This document shows, one piece after another, positions 34,348 to 42,403 of a stretch of DNA of 64,000 nucleotides (its first letter is position 1; each line of letters starts with the position of its first letter). A program made the position numbers and the translations under genes. The DNA comes from Microbulbifer sp. GL-2 (lineage in GTDB: Bacteria; Pseudomonadota; Gammaproteobacteria; Pseudomonadales; Cellvibrionaceae). The notes beneath the pieces were generated by a model. It ran no database searches and had not been told where the DNA came from. It was given only the letters and a program-made list of their open reading frames with translations. The DNA lies in assembly GCF_007183175.1 (NCBI RefSeq), contig NZ_AP019807.1, positions 2,841,001 to 2,905,000 of the forward strand, read 5' to 3'.

Positions 34348-35052
34348 ATGATTAAAATAATGAATATTTTGGCACTTGTTTTCGGAGTGTCGGCAAATGC
34401 AATCGAACTTCCAAATAGTCAGCGATCTTTGAGTGCTATAGATAGAAATATCGGTATTTTGGATAGAAGGCTCGAGAAAAAAGGACTTTCACTGGGGGCT
34501 CCGATCTTTATTCGGATTTTTAAAGATCCAGCTATTTTAGAGCTTTGGGTTCAAAAAGGGGATAGTTCGTTCACGTTATTTAATACCTACAGCGTTTGTT
34601 CATTTTCCGGTGATTTTGGACCAAAATTGAAGGAGGGGGATTTCCAAAGCCCGGAAGGGTTTTACTATGTGACGCCAGAAAGGCTGAATCCATGGAGCCA
34701 ATTCCACTTGTCCTTTAATCTTGGCTTCCCAAATGAATATGACCGCTATCATGGGAGAACCGGAAGCGCTCTAATGGTTCATGGGGATTGCGTTTCTGCC
34801 GGATGTTATGCGATGACCGATGAGAAAATTGAAGAAATATATACTCTTGCGCACGCTTCTTTAGCAAGCGGGCAAAAGTATTTTAGAGTTCATGTCTTCC
34901 CGTTTCGGCTCGAGGAAAACCGCTTAAAAGAATACTTAGGTAACGCCTGGCTGCCATTTTGGCAAAACCTGAAAGAAGGTTATGATTTATTCGAGGAGAA
35001 TAAAGTTCCTCCTAATGTAGAAGTTGTGCAGGGCAAGTATATATTTCAGTAG
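34348..35052 (+). CDS. L,D-transpeptidase family protein (YkuD, YafK-like)
   Basis: 234 residues with a short N-terminal signal (IMNILALVFGVSANAIE). The catalytic motif MVHGDCVSAGCYAMTDE holds the His and the Cys of YkuD enzymes; preceding DFQSPEGFYYV and NPWSQFHLSFNLGFPNEYD are typical of the YafK/DpaA subgroup. E. coli DpaA releases Braun lipoprotein from peptidoglycan, so this may cut rather than form bonds. It acts in the periplasm. The AT-rich composition suggests an acquired gene. Confidence 0.85.
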   Translation: MIKIMNILALVFGVSANAIELPNSQRSLSAIDRNIGILDRRLEKKGLSLGAPIFIRIFKDPAILELWVQKGDSSFTLFNTYSVCSFSGDFGPKLKEGDFQSPEGFYYVTPERLNPWSQFHLSFNLGFPNEYDRYHGRTGSALMVHGDCVSAGCYAMTDEKIEEIYTLAHASLASGQKYFRVHVFPFRLEENRLKEYLGNAWLPFWQNLKEGYDLFEENKVPPNVEVVQGKYIFQ

Positions 35053-35743
35053 TAGAATACTATTAACTCGACGAGATTATAGTGCTGTATAATATGGTAT
35101 CCTGCTTTACGCTCTACCAGATTACATATGTAGTGTAAGGGACTGTTTTTCCGTTAGGGCGCTACCTGAATGCGATGTAAGGTATACGCATGAATATATC
35201 CGTGGCTACTTATTGTCTTTACATTCTTCCTATCGGTTTGTAATTCTGGTTTTTGCAAGCTGTCTCTAAATTTTTTAGTTTACCCTAATCTACCTGTTCA
35301 AACTGGTGTCTGTCTTTTTTCTGGGCTATATATGCCTGCTACGTTTTGAATGGTCGTTCTGGTGACTCAAGTATATCAGTGGCAAAAATGTATATACTCT
35401 TTGTGTACTATTCGGGTAATGCTGAACCACCTATTGGTAGCGCTAAAGCCACACATCATGCTTACGTATCTTGTCTGGGTATAAGGTTCTCGGTGTGCGC
35501 ATAAAACCCAATCAAGCAGGTGAATACCATATTGTTGGTTATTGTTCCACATAAAATTTTAATAGGGGGCTGAGATGGCCTTTCCACTGTTACGGTGCTC
35601 CACGGCCGCCCCCAAGCCGATTTTTAAAGGTGTTACAGGCCACTTTAATGAACAAAGGAATACGTGTAATTTAGTATAATTTCTTGGTCTCGCAGGTAAA
35701 TTTGGGTAGAGGACCGGCCCTTCCTACTCAGGGAATCAGCTCC
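35053..35743. other. Gene-free, AT-rich stretch
   Basis: About 690 bases after the L,D-transpeptidase gene and before the csrA-like gene on the opposite strand. No open frame of note, no repeat or clear terminator. Scattered TATAAT-like sequences are expected from composition. Confidence 0.4.
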
Positions 35744-35932
35744 TCAACGATTTTTAAGGCCAGCCACCTGTTCCCTTTGGACACGTTTGTAAATTTCTTC
35801 ACGATGAACAGATAAAGATTTGGGGGCGCTTATCCCTATCTTTACCTGGTTACCCTTAACTTCCAATACTGTGACAGAGACACTTGTCCCAATTCTTAGG
35901 TTTTCACCTGTGCGGCGCTTTAGGATCAACAT
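35744..35932 (-). CDS. csrA: CsrA/RsmA-type RNA-binding regulator
   Basis: 62 residues, a complete CsrA: MLILKRRTGENLRIG, then VTVLEVKGNQVKIGISAPK and VHREEIYKRVQREQ, including the Arg44-region RNA-binding residues. CsrA dimers bind GGA in leader RNAs to control translation. In this lineage the housekeeping csrA normally follows lysC, which lies at the window end, so this copy in a gene-poor accessory region is probably a paralogue. Its mRNA leader lies in or past a short upstream frame. Confidence 0.92.
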   Translation of the reverse strand: MLILKRRTGENLRIGTSVSVTVLEVKGNQVKIGISAPKSLSVHREEIYKRVQREQVAGLKNR

Positions 35933-35956
35933 ATTCAGTTCCCATTGACACTCAAC

Positions 35957-36148
35957 TTATGAAGAGGCTTCCACGTCGGGAAGACTTGAAGAGTCGTGTT
36001 TGATGGAAATGCGAGGTGGTGCACGTGAACGGTAGGCGCAAAAGAAGAAAAGGCGGGCGCAACGCTCCCAGAGCTTGAGAAATCGCTCCAAGCTGCTGAA
36101 TGTACTCCACTTTATTGAAGGCGAGCGGGTTTCTAGCGTATTATCCAT
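35957..36148 (-). CDS. Hypothetical small protein upstream of csrA-like gene
   Basis: 63 residues, ATG start, 24 bases upstream of the csrA-like gene on the same strand. It is cationic with an amphipathic stretch (FLKLWERCARLFFFCAYRSR). There is no clear ribosome site and no family I know. It may be real and co-transcribed, or a chance frame in the csrA leader. Confidence 0.35.
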   Translation of the reverse strand: MDNTLETRSPSIKWSTFSSLERFLKLWERCARLFFFCAYRSRAPPRISIKHDSSSLPDVEASS

Positions 36149-36733
36149 AGAGCCATTTTGATAGTGTGTTTATCAATTTGGTTAGCTGGCCCCTGGTGTT
36201 GGTAGCACCTTGGGTCAGCGCCTTTCATTTACTCTTACGTCATTCTTCGTTCTCCTATTGTGGGGATGGGTCTCTTAGAAACTTGAGGCCTGTTGGAGTT
36301 TACAAACTGCAGGCTTGCAGAAGCCCGCTTAGTCATAGTTCATAATATCGATAAATACTTGTCGATTTTACGCAGTTTTGATGGTAAAGAAAACTTAATG
36401 AAATCGAATAGGTTAATTTTGGCGCCTATATTTCCATTCATATTTGCCTAATAAATCAACTCCCCACTAAACAGGTCGCTAGTACTTATATGGTTACAAA
36501 CTCCTAAAAACGATAGTGAATTATAGCTGGAAAGATACCCATCTCATTTTAGGTAAGGTGTAGGGAAGCAGTATTCTCAGAACTGAGTGGGAATCCAGCT
36601 TTACGGCAGTAACTTCGCTATGCTTTAAACCGGCGGAATAAAGCAGTGTTCAGTTTAAAGTAGCGCAGCGAGTAAAGCTGACCACAACAGTCTATGTTTA
36701 TATGTTGCCAGCTTTCAATAGAGTATTTACTTC
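36149..36733. other. Gene-free stretch with a large inverted repeat
   Basis: 585 bases with no gene between csrA-side frames and the GST-like gene, all minus strand. The right part (36596-36680) carries an imperfect inverted repeat described separately; nothing else is recognisable. Confidence 0.4.
36596..36680. repeat. Large imperfect inverted repeat
   Basis: Outer arms CAGCTTTAC (36596) and GTAAAGCTG (36672) are perfect; inner arms TCGCTATGCTTTAAA and TTTAAAGTAGCGCAGCGA also pair with small bulges. The 85-base fold could be a miniature transposable element, a degenerate attC site or a strong terminator-like structure for the GST-like gene (54 bases away). Confidence 0.45.
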
Positions 36734-37921
36734 TTAAGACATCTCTGGTGTCTTTCTGGCAGTTCGTGCTTCTCCCCATACCTCAAGATAATTACGTCGC
36801 TCAACTTTCCGATTTGTTGTAATTGTCAGGAGTGATGCAATTCCTGCTTCGGTAAAAAGTGATTCTATATCAGCCTGTTCTTTTTGATTGGCATACTGAT
36901 AACAATCTTGTAAGCGTTGTAACAAGTAAAAACGGTAGGGTAGTACATGTGTTTTTAGGCGGATACCTCGCCAGTCAAATTCAGCCTGCCCGATTGTTCG
37001 AGCAGTTGGATTGTCCATTCCGTTGGTTCCCGCTTTTAAGGTTGGGCGCTGATCCAGCCATTCATTTGTAAACTGGATATGCGCTTCAATTTCAGGCAAA
37101 AATTCTATAGCAATATAGCGCATTAAAGCCTTTAGGGTAGGGGGAGGAGATTGCGGATCGATAAGGGGAGAATCTGCCTCCCTATATTCTACCCAATAAT
37201 CCTCAGTAGTATTCATACGCTCGACCCAGCGGGCTACTACAGGAGCATTTTTTCGCATCAACATTCCAGGTGCTGGATCCCTGTACAAGTGAGCATACAA
37301 TGGCCCCATCAGTGCGTAGTCTCCCAAAGTAGGTTGCTGCCCTAGTAGATAGGGGAATTCCCTTAGATGTGTGGAGAAGAGGTCGAGGAACTCTTTGTAT
37401 GATCTCTCAATCAAGGCTTTACTCTGCTCAGATACACCAAAGCCTTGGCAGACTTTACGCATACGCGTACTGGCGAAGTTGAACAAATTAGCAGCTGTTT
37501 GCTCGTCAGCATTAGGTGGAGCGAGGCCCGCAACAAATTCATCTTTGAGATACTGTAAATTCTGGGCATCGAAATTCCAGCGATAATGCATTGCAGGCCG
37601 CAATAAGCCTTCTCCCGCAAATAGTTCGAATAAATACGAAACTGCTTGTAATACGGCACTGCTTGGGTAGGCAGGTTTGCGGGTGTTACCTTGCTGTTCA
37701 AAATAATCAATAATATCTGAGCTGTCCTGTATTATCTCGCCGTCCGCACTTTCTATGGCCGGCATAATAAAGCGGCCTAGTACAGGGAGTAATTGTTGGC
37801 TGTAATGCACACTATTGACACCATACTCTGTAAAAGTAACCCCTTGCTTACGTAGATAGCTGCGAGCCTTGGCCGTATAAAGGGAGGCTGCCATGCCATA
37901 TAACTTATAGGGTTTGCTCAT
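36734..37921 (-). CDS. Glutathione S-transferase-like protein, long form
   Basis: 395 residues from the ATG at 37921 with AGGA eight bases upstream; an in-frame TTG at 37948 is less likely. The N-terminus is a GST thioredoxin domain (KLYGMAASLYTAKARSYLRKQG, then MPAIESADGEIIQDSSDIIDYFE). A helical GST C-terminal domain follows (LLGQQPTLGDYALMGPLY). Another 150 residues make it longer than the common 200-230. It probably binds or conjugates an electrophile or lipid; the substrate is unknown. It stands alone, divergent from the TauD-like gene. Confidence 0.82.
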   Translation of the reverse strand: MSKPYKLYGMAASLYTAKARSYLRKQGVTFTEYGVNSVHYSQQLLPVLGRFIMPAIESADGEIIQDSSDIIDYFEQQGNTRKPAYPSSAVLQAVSYLFELFAGEGLLRPAMHYRWNFDAQNLQYLKDEFVAGLAPPNADEQTAANLFNFASTRMRKVCQGFGVSEQSKALIERSYKEFLDLFSTHLREFPYLLGQQPTLGDYALMGPLYAHLYRDPAPGMLMRKNAPVVARWVERMNTTEDYWVEYREADSPLIDPQSPPPTLKALMRYIAIEFLPEIEAHIQFTNEWLDQRPTLKAGTNGMDNPTARTIGQAEFDWRGIRLKTHVLPYRFYLLQRLQDCYQYANQKEQADIESLFTEAGIASLLTITTNRKVERRNYLEVWGEARTARKTPEMS

Positions 37922-38234
37922 AACGTATTCCTGGGATTTTTTGCTCAAAAACGTTGAAGATAAACTATCTACAGGCGGATCTAGAGAATCGCGACCTGTT
38001 ACCTGGCTGTGTTAAGCCAAGTTACAGGAAATCTGGTATTTGTATTCACGAGAATATTGTACAAGGCCATAACTGGTGCTGATAGATAGTAAAAGTGAAA
38101 GTTAACTGCCCAAATACAATAATCTGTGATGCGCTGATCATTTTTGGCATAAAGCTTGCTCCTCATTGATTGTCAGTGGCCGTTGGCGTCTTTTACTGGC
38201 CGGAGAGGGCAAAATCTTAGAGGGAGCTAACTAT

Positions 38235-39023
38235 ATGTCATCTTTACACTTCTCATCCCACGCTATTCCGCTTAGGATTCCAAACTATTGTTGTTTTAAG
38301 CTCGATTCATATTCTGAAATCGAGTATGAAAGTTATAAAGTGGCATTACTGAAAAAAGGTATCGTGTTGATATGCTTAGGTTTTTCGGATGATTCCGCGG
38401 AAATTATGAAAGATATTGTCAATACGATTGGCCTGATTCATGAGCATGATGCACTGGGTCGTACAGTATGGGATGTTAAGATTGGTGGGGAAACCGGGGA
38501 AGAGGCACTTGCAATATCACATAGTGACAGGGAGTTTAGTCTGCACAATGATGGTGCTTTTGAGCAGGAAATGCCGGGGTATTTCGGTCTTCATGTGGTG
38601 AGGGCAGATACGCTGGGCGGTGGTGAAAATATATTGGTTTGCGCTGATAGGATTGTTGAGAGCCTCACTGAGGAAACTTTCCAATTACTTTCAAGCAGGA
38701 AATTCAAATTACGTGTACCAGAGGAGTTTCGCAAAGTATCCAACTTTATTGAGGCTTCATTAATTGATGAAAGCCATGGTTTCAGATATCGATATGATAT
38801 TATCGAGCGCGATTTATGTTCACCGGAGGAGCTTGAAGCATTAAATGAGCTGGAGCTGAAAATATCTCTTCCTCATAATATGTTTAAAGTGCACTTGGGC
38901 AATAATCAAATATTATTATTGGATAATCGACGTTATCTTCATGCAAGAACCAGGATAAAAGATAAGAAAAGACATCTTAAGCGGATACGTTTCAATATGC
39001 CTGCTACGTTGAGGGTTGCTTAG
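38235..39023 (+). CDS. TauD/TfdA-family Fe(II)/2-oxoglutarate oxygenase
   Basis: 262 residues from the ATG at 38235, with AGGGAG about ten bases upstream; an earlier in-frame start at 38166 is not needed. Iron ligands His104 and Asp106 (FSLHNDGAF) and distal His236 (RRYLHARTRI) are present, with Arg in RHLKRIRFNM to hold 2-oxoglutarate. The GYFGLHVVRADTLGGGENILV region is typical. It would hydroxylate a small molecule, possibly a sulfonate or carboxylic acid. The permease gene follows three bases later, so the two are coupled. Confidence 0.85.
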   Translation: MSSLHFSSHAIPLRIPNYCCFKLDSYSEIEYESYKVALLKKGIVLICLGFSDDSAEIMKDIVNTIGLIHEHDALGRTVWDVKIGGETGEEALAISHSDREFSLHNDGAFEQEMPGYFGLHVVRADTLGGGENILVCADRIVESLTEETFQLLSSRKFKLRVPEEFRKVSNFIEASLIDESHGFRYRYDIIERDLCSPEELEALNELELKISLPHNMFKVHLGNNQILLLDNRRYLHARTRIKDKKRHLKRIRFNMPATLRVA

Positions 39024-39026
39024 GGA

Positions 39027-39797
39027 GTGGCTATAGAGATTGTTCTGGTTGGTTTACTCTTAATACTGGTTGCAGGTCTGGTTCACGGGGCATTGGGTTT
39101 TGGTTTTCCAATGCTCTCGACCCCCATACTTGCTTTGGTTTATGACCTTAAAACAGCAGTTATTTTGACGATGGCGCCTTCACTTTTGGTGATTATCACC
39201 AGCTTGTATAGTTGCCGTCATTTTAAGTTTGATCTTTCTAAATATGGCTTAGTCATTATATTAATTTCTTTGGGGAGCTTGTCAGGAGCATGGCTGTTGA
39301 CTTGGGCAAATCCAAATATTCTAAAATTATTACTTGCGGGATCGATACTGGTTTATTTGTTCTCCGGATTTCTGAGGAAATATTTGTCTGCTTTGTCAAA
39401 AAGGCCAATATTTTTCGCTGTTTTAATGGGGATTTTGGCTGGATTAATAGGCGGTGCTACCAATGCCATTGCCCCCCTTCTAATGATTTACCTGCTCGAA
39501 ATGACTGAGTCGAAGCAAGAGATTGTTTTTGTCTCAAACATCTGTTTTCTCATCGGTAAGTTGATGCAACTTGCGATTCTTTCATTGTATCTAACATACA
39601 GTGAGTTGGAATTGCTGCCATTATCCATGATCACTGTTGTTGCTTATTTAGGGCTGCTGGCTGGATTAAAAATGCAGTCCAGGATTAACGGCGAAAGATA
39701 TCGTTCAATGATTCGCTATGCGCTATCTGTATTTATGTGTTTACTGATATATCAGGGGGTGTCCAGTTTGGTTTTTGTAGGCGTAAGAGTGGCGTAA
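39027..39797 (+). CDS. TauE/SafE-family membrane permease
   Basis: 256 residues, GTG start, three bases after the TauD-like gene. About eight hydrophobic helices, N-terminal LVGLLLILVAGLVHGALGFGF, and a repeated half with LAGLIGGATNAIAPLLMIYL, the two-fold motif of TauE/SafE exporters of sulfur anions or organic acids. Together with the oxygenase it could form a small sulfonate or acid handling unit: import or release of substrate or product. The direction and substrate are not known. Confidence 0.85.
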   Translation: MAIEIVLVGLLLILVAGLVHGALGFGFPMLSTPILALVYDLKTAVILTMAPSLLVIITSLYSCRHFKFDLSKYGLVIILISLGSLSGAWLLTWANPNILKLLLAGSILVYLFSGFLRKYLSALSKRPIFFAVLMGILAGLIGGATNAIAPLLMIYLLEMTESKQEIVFVSNICFLIGKLMQLAILSLYLTYSELELLPLSMITVVAYLGLLAGLKMQSRINGERYRSMIRYALSVFMCLLIYQGVSSLVFVGVRVA

Positions 39798-39826
39798 GGA
39801 CATTGGAAACGTAGGTACCTATAAGC

Positions 39827-40468
39827 TCATTGTCCGTGAAAAGAACTATTTGCCTTTCCCAGAATTATCCCCCCCTCAAATTGCAACCCCTTAATCAATA
39901 AATTCAAAATACGATACGTATGCTGGATATCGTCTTCATTGTTGGTAACGGATAGGTTACCGATTGCCCGTAACAGATCATAGGGATCAATGTCCCCTTG
40001 AATTTCCCCGGACTCCTTTGCAGAAGCCAGCAGTGTGGCGAGGGTCGGCTCAAAATTTGCGCGGAAGTAGACTGGTAGAGCTTCGAAGGCCGGATCACCG
40101 GAATGGAGTGCTGCGGCCAGACCTTTTTTGGCTGCGAGGAAATTGATGTAGCGTTTTAGCCAGAGGGTTAAGGCTTTCAGGGGGCCGTTTTCAGCGGTAA
40201 TGGTTACGGCTTCAGCGGCGCATTCATCCACTTCCCGTCGGAATACACTGGCAACCAAATCAGATCGTTGAGGGAAGCGGCGGTATAGGGTACCTATCCC
40301 CACGCCCGCTTTAGCGGCAATGTCCCGGACGGGCGCATTCACACCTGAGGTTAGAAATACCTCCTTGGCCGCCTCGAGTATTGCATCTTCGTTGCGCGCT
40401 GCATCGGCGCGTAACGGACGCTTGCTTGCGGTCTTGGAGCGCTTCACTGAGTCTTTTTGCTTAGACAA
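39827..40468 (-). CDS. TetR-family repressor
   Basis: 213 residues from TTG at 40468, with GAGGT five bases upstream. The helix-turn-helix reads VRDIAAKAGVGIGTLYRRFPQRSDL, a standard TetR N-terminus. A basic 20-residue tail precedes it. The C-terminal domain (WLKRYINFLAAKKGLAAAL) binds an unknown ligand. Divergent from the hydrolase gene, whose promoter holds two clear operators. Confidence 0.92.
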   Translation of the reverse strand: MSKQKDSVKRSKTASKRPLRADAARNEDAILEAAKEVFLTSGVNAPVRDIAAKAGVGIGTLYRRFPQRSDLVASVFRREVDECAAEAVTITAENGPLKALTLWLKRYINFLAAKKGLAAALHSGDPAFEALPVYFRANFEPTLATLLASAKESGEIQGDIDPYDLLRAIGNLSVTNNEDDIQHTYRILNLLIKGLQFEGGIILGKANSSFHGQ

Positions 40469-40531
40469 ACCTACCTCATTAACCCTTTAGAGCTGGGCTT
40501 GATTCTTGCCCAGGCACGGCTACAGTACCGC

Positions 40532-40585
40532 TTGACAAGCGGAACAGTGATCCACATACTAAAAATTCAAGTGGAACATTGATCC
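40532..40585 (+). promoter_or_regulatory. Promoter with two TetR operator sites
   Basis: A -35 TTGACA (40532) and a -10 CATACT (40555) spaced 17 bases. The first operator GGAACAGTGATCC (40541-40553) fills the spacer; the second GGAACATTGATCC (40573-40585) lies just downstream of the -10. Each is a near-palindrome and together they form a larger inverted repeat. Repressor binding here would block the hydrolase gene directly. Confidence 0.75.
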
Positions 40586-40658
40586 GCTTATTCTGCTGAA
40601 TAAGGTTCCACTTGGCCCAGTATATTCGACCCAAGAGCAGTGCGTCACTGTAGAACCT

Positions 40659-41639
40659 ATGAGAACCACTATGAATAACCTCATCGACAAGTCGCGCTTA
40701 ATACCAACCGGTAAGCGTCAGCCCGCGATATCTATCAGTTCGGTAACTCTGCCTATGCCTGGTAGGGAACAACCACTGGAAATCCGTATTTCTGCTCCAA
40801 TAACAGGAGGAGATTTGCCGATTATATTACTGTGCCACGGGCACGGCCCTTCACTGTATCTTCCCTCTAAAGACGGCTATGGGCCACTGGTAAATTTTTA
40901 TGCGGAACACGGATTTGTAGTTATCCAGCCAACCCAGGCCAACTCTAAAGTTGCAGGATTTACGCCGGATATCCCGGGTGCACCGCTATTTTGGCGTGCA
41001 CGCATTGCGGAGATGAAATATATACTTGACCACCTCAATGAGATTGAAACGCAGTTCCCAATGGTTGCCGGGCGCTTGGGCCACAATAAAATCGCCGCTG
41101 TAGGGCATTCTGCCGGGGCTCAAACTGTCGGCATGTTACTTGGTGCCAGATTGGACGACCCGAAGGATGAGACTGCGAAAAAGGTCGATGCCTATGAACC
41201 GCGTATTAAAGCCGGTGTATTGCTTGCGGCGCCGGGTAAAGGTGGCAGCGACCTGAGTGAGTTCGCATGGGAACACTACTCAGAACTGAATCCTGATTAT
41301 TCACAGCTGATGACGCGGACGCTGGTAGTGTACGGAGATCAGGATGTAAACCCTCACTTAACTGTACGCGGTGCCGACTGGCATGCAGATCCCTACCACC
41401 TGGGTCCTGGCTGTGACAGCCTGTTAACTCTCTTCGGGGCAAAACATGGTCTCGGGGGTATCGCCGGCTACGATGCCAAAGAAACAGATGATGAAGATCC
41501 TGATCGCTTAGCGATCACCCAGCGTATGACCTGGGCCTACCTCAATTCCGTCCTGAGTAAAGATAATTCCGCATGGCGCGATGCGTGCAGAGCATTAACA
41601 GAGCATGCCGGTCACTTGGGTTCGGTAGAGCAAAAGTAG
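40659..41639 (+). CDS. Alpha/beta-hydrolase (chlorophyllase/PET-hydrolase-like fold)
   Basis: 326 residues. Oxyanion region LPIILLCHGHGPSLYLPSKD, nucleophile elbow AAVGHSAGAQTVGMLLG (Ser in G-H-S-A-G), acid candidate in VVYGDQDVNPH and His in FGAKHGLGG. No signal peptide, so it acts inside the cell on an ester or lactone. It is driven by a promoter with two TetR-type operators and is divergent from the TetR gene, so the effector of the repressor is probably its substrate or a mimic. Substrate not identifiable. A second in-frame ATG lies four codons in. Confidence 0.85.
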   Translation: MRTTMNNLIDKSRLIPTGKRQPAISISSVTLPMPGREQPLEIRISAPITGGDLPIILLCHGHGPSLYLPSKDGYGPLVNFYAEHGFVVIQPTQANSKVAGFTPDIPGAPLFWRARIAEMKYILDHLNEIETQFPMVAGRLGHNKIAAVGHSAGAQTVGMLLGARLDDPKDETAKKVDAYEPRIKAGVLLAAPGKGGSDLSEFAWEHYSELNPDYSQLMTRTLVVYGDQDVNPHLTVRGADWHADPYHLGPGCDSLLTLFGAKHGLGGIAGYDAKETDDEDPDRLAITQRMTWAYLNSVLSKDNSAWRDACRALTEHAGHLGSVEQK

Positions 41640-41708
41640 TCTGGAAGAGTCTGGTATACGCGGATAGCAGAAGAACCGCGTTGTGGGTCTTTGCTACTCT
41701 TCACGCGG

Positions 41709-41788
41709 CAATAAAATAGATGAATTCGCTTCTATTTTATTGCTGGCTGCAAAATACCGATATAGATACATAGGCCTGTCGGTATTTT
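41709..41788. repeat. Two tandem perfect AT-rich hairpins
   Basis: Stem 1: CAATAAAATAGA (41709) with TCTATTTTATTG (41731), 12 perfect pairs, loop TGAATTCGCT. Stem 2: AAAATACCGA (41751) with TCGGTATTTT (41779), 10 perfect pairs. Neither has a T run beyond the stem, so they may be an RNA structure or protein-binding dyads between convergent or unrelated units. Confidence 0.5.
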
Positions 41789-41899
41789 ACGGGCTTGAAC
41801 CTGCGTAAAGGCGGCGACTATTCGTACATTAACTTGTTGATTTTCGGAGCATTCAAAATAAGTATGTAGTGTACTTGTCCGGATGAATGATTCACAATA

Positions 41900-41940
41900 G
41901 AAAAACCTTCAAAGATATGGCTCCTTTTTGAAGGTTTTTC
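41900..41940. terminator. Bidirectional terminator-like hairpin
   Basis: GAAAAACCTTCAAA pairs with TTTGAAGGTTTTTC around a GATATGGCTCC loop; T-rich on both strands. It would end the hydrolase transcript. Confidence 0.7.
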
Positions 41941-42403
41941 CCGGTGGTAATCTTCAATAACCTCGCCTTCAATTTTTATCTCACTTTCAGCTTTGTATTA
42001 TATTGCAAATTTACGGGTAACTGATCTTTTCAGCTGATAGGTAAGTGCATGCCATTAAAAATAATGGCGCTTATTTATTGCTGTAAGGATTTTTAGTAGG
42101 CAATCTGTAACATTAAGCTGTTTGAATTACTCTAAGTTGTAAATTGTTCTTAATTTAACTCTGAGTTATTTGATGTTCTGCAGCACAGATTACTATGTGC
42201 CAATTTTTCTGCAAAATTTTAACAAAAACTTGACCTGCCGATTTTCGCACCAACGAATATTCAGTGTCTTTGCAGAGGTTGATTGTCTATTCGGTGTCTG
42301 CTGCATACCAAACAGAAATCGGGGGTGTGCCCGCCTGGAAAGGATGATAACGACAGGCACGTTATAAAGTTTTTTTAATTGATATTTTAGGGTGGGGAGT
42401 AAT

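Larger units (their letters stand above)
41640..42403. other. Long intergenic region before the TonB receptor
   Basis: About 760 bases without a gene. It holds two AT-rich perfect hairpins (41709-41788), a bidirectional terminator at 41900-41940 and an AT-rich leader with the promoter of the TonB-receptor cluster. A 65-codon frame at 42170 has no support. Confidence 0.5.

Noticed and set aside
35110..35175. A possible IS66-like end (GTAAGGGACTGTTTTTCCG)
   Set aside because: Only a short stretch looks similar, there is no partner inverted repeat and no transposase gene within reach.
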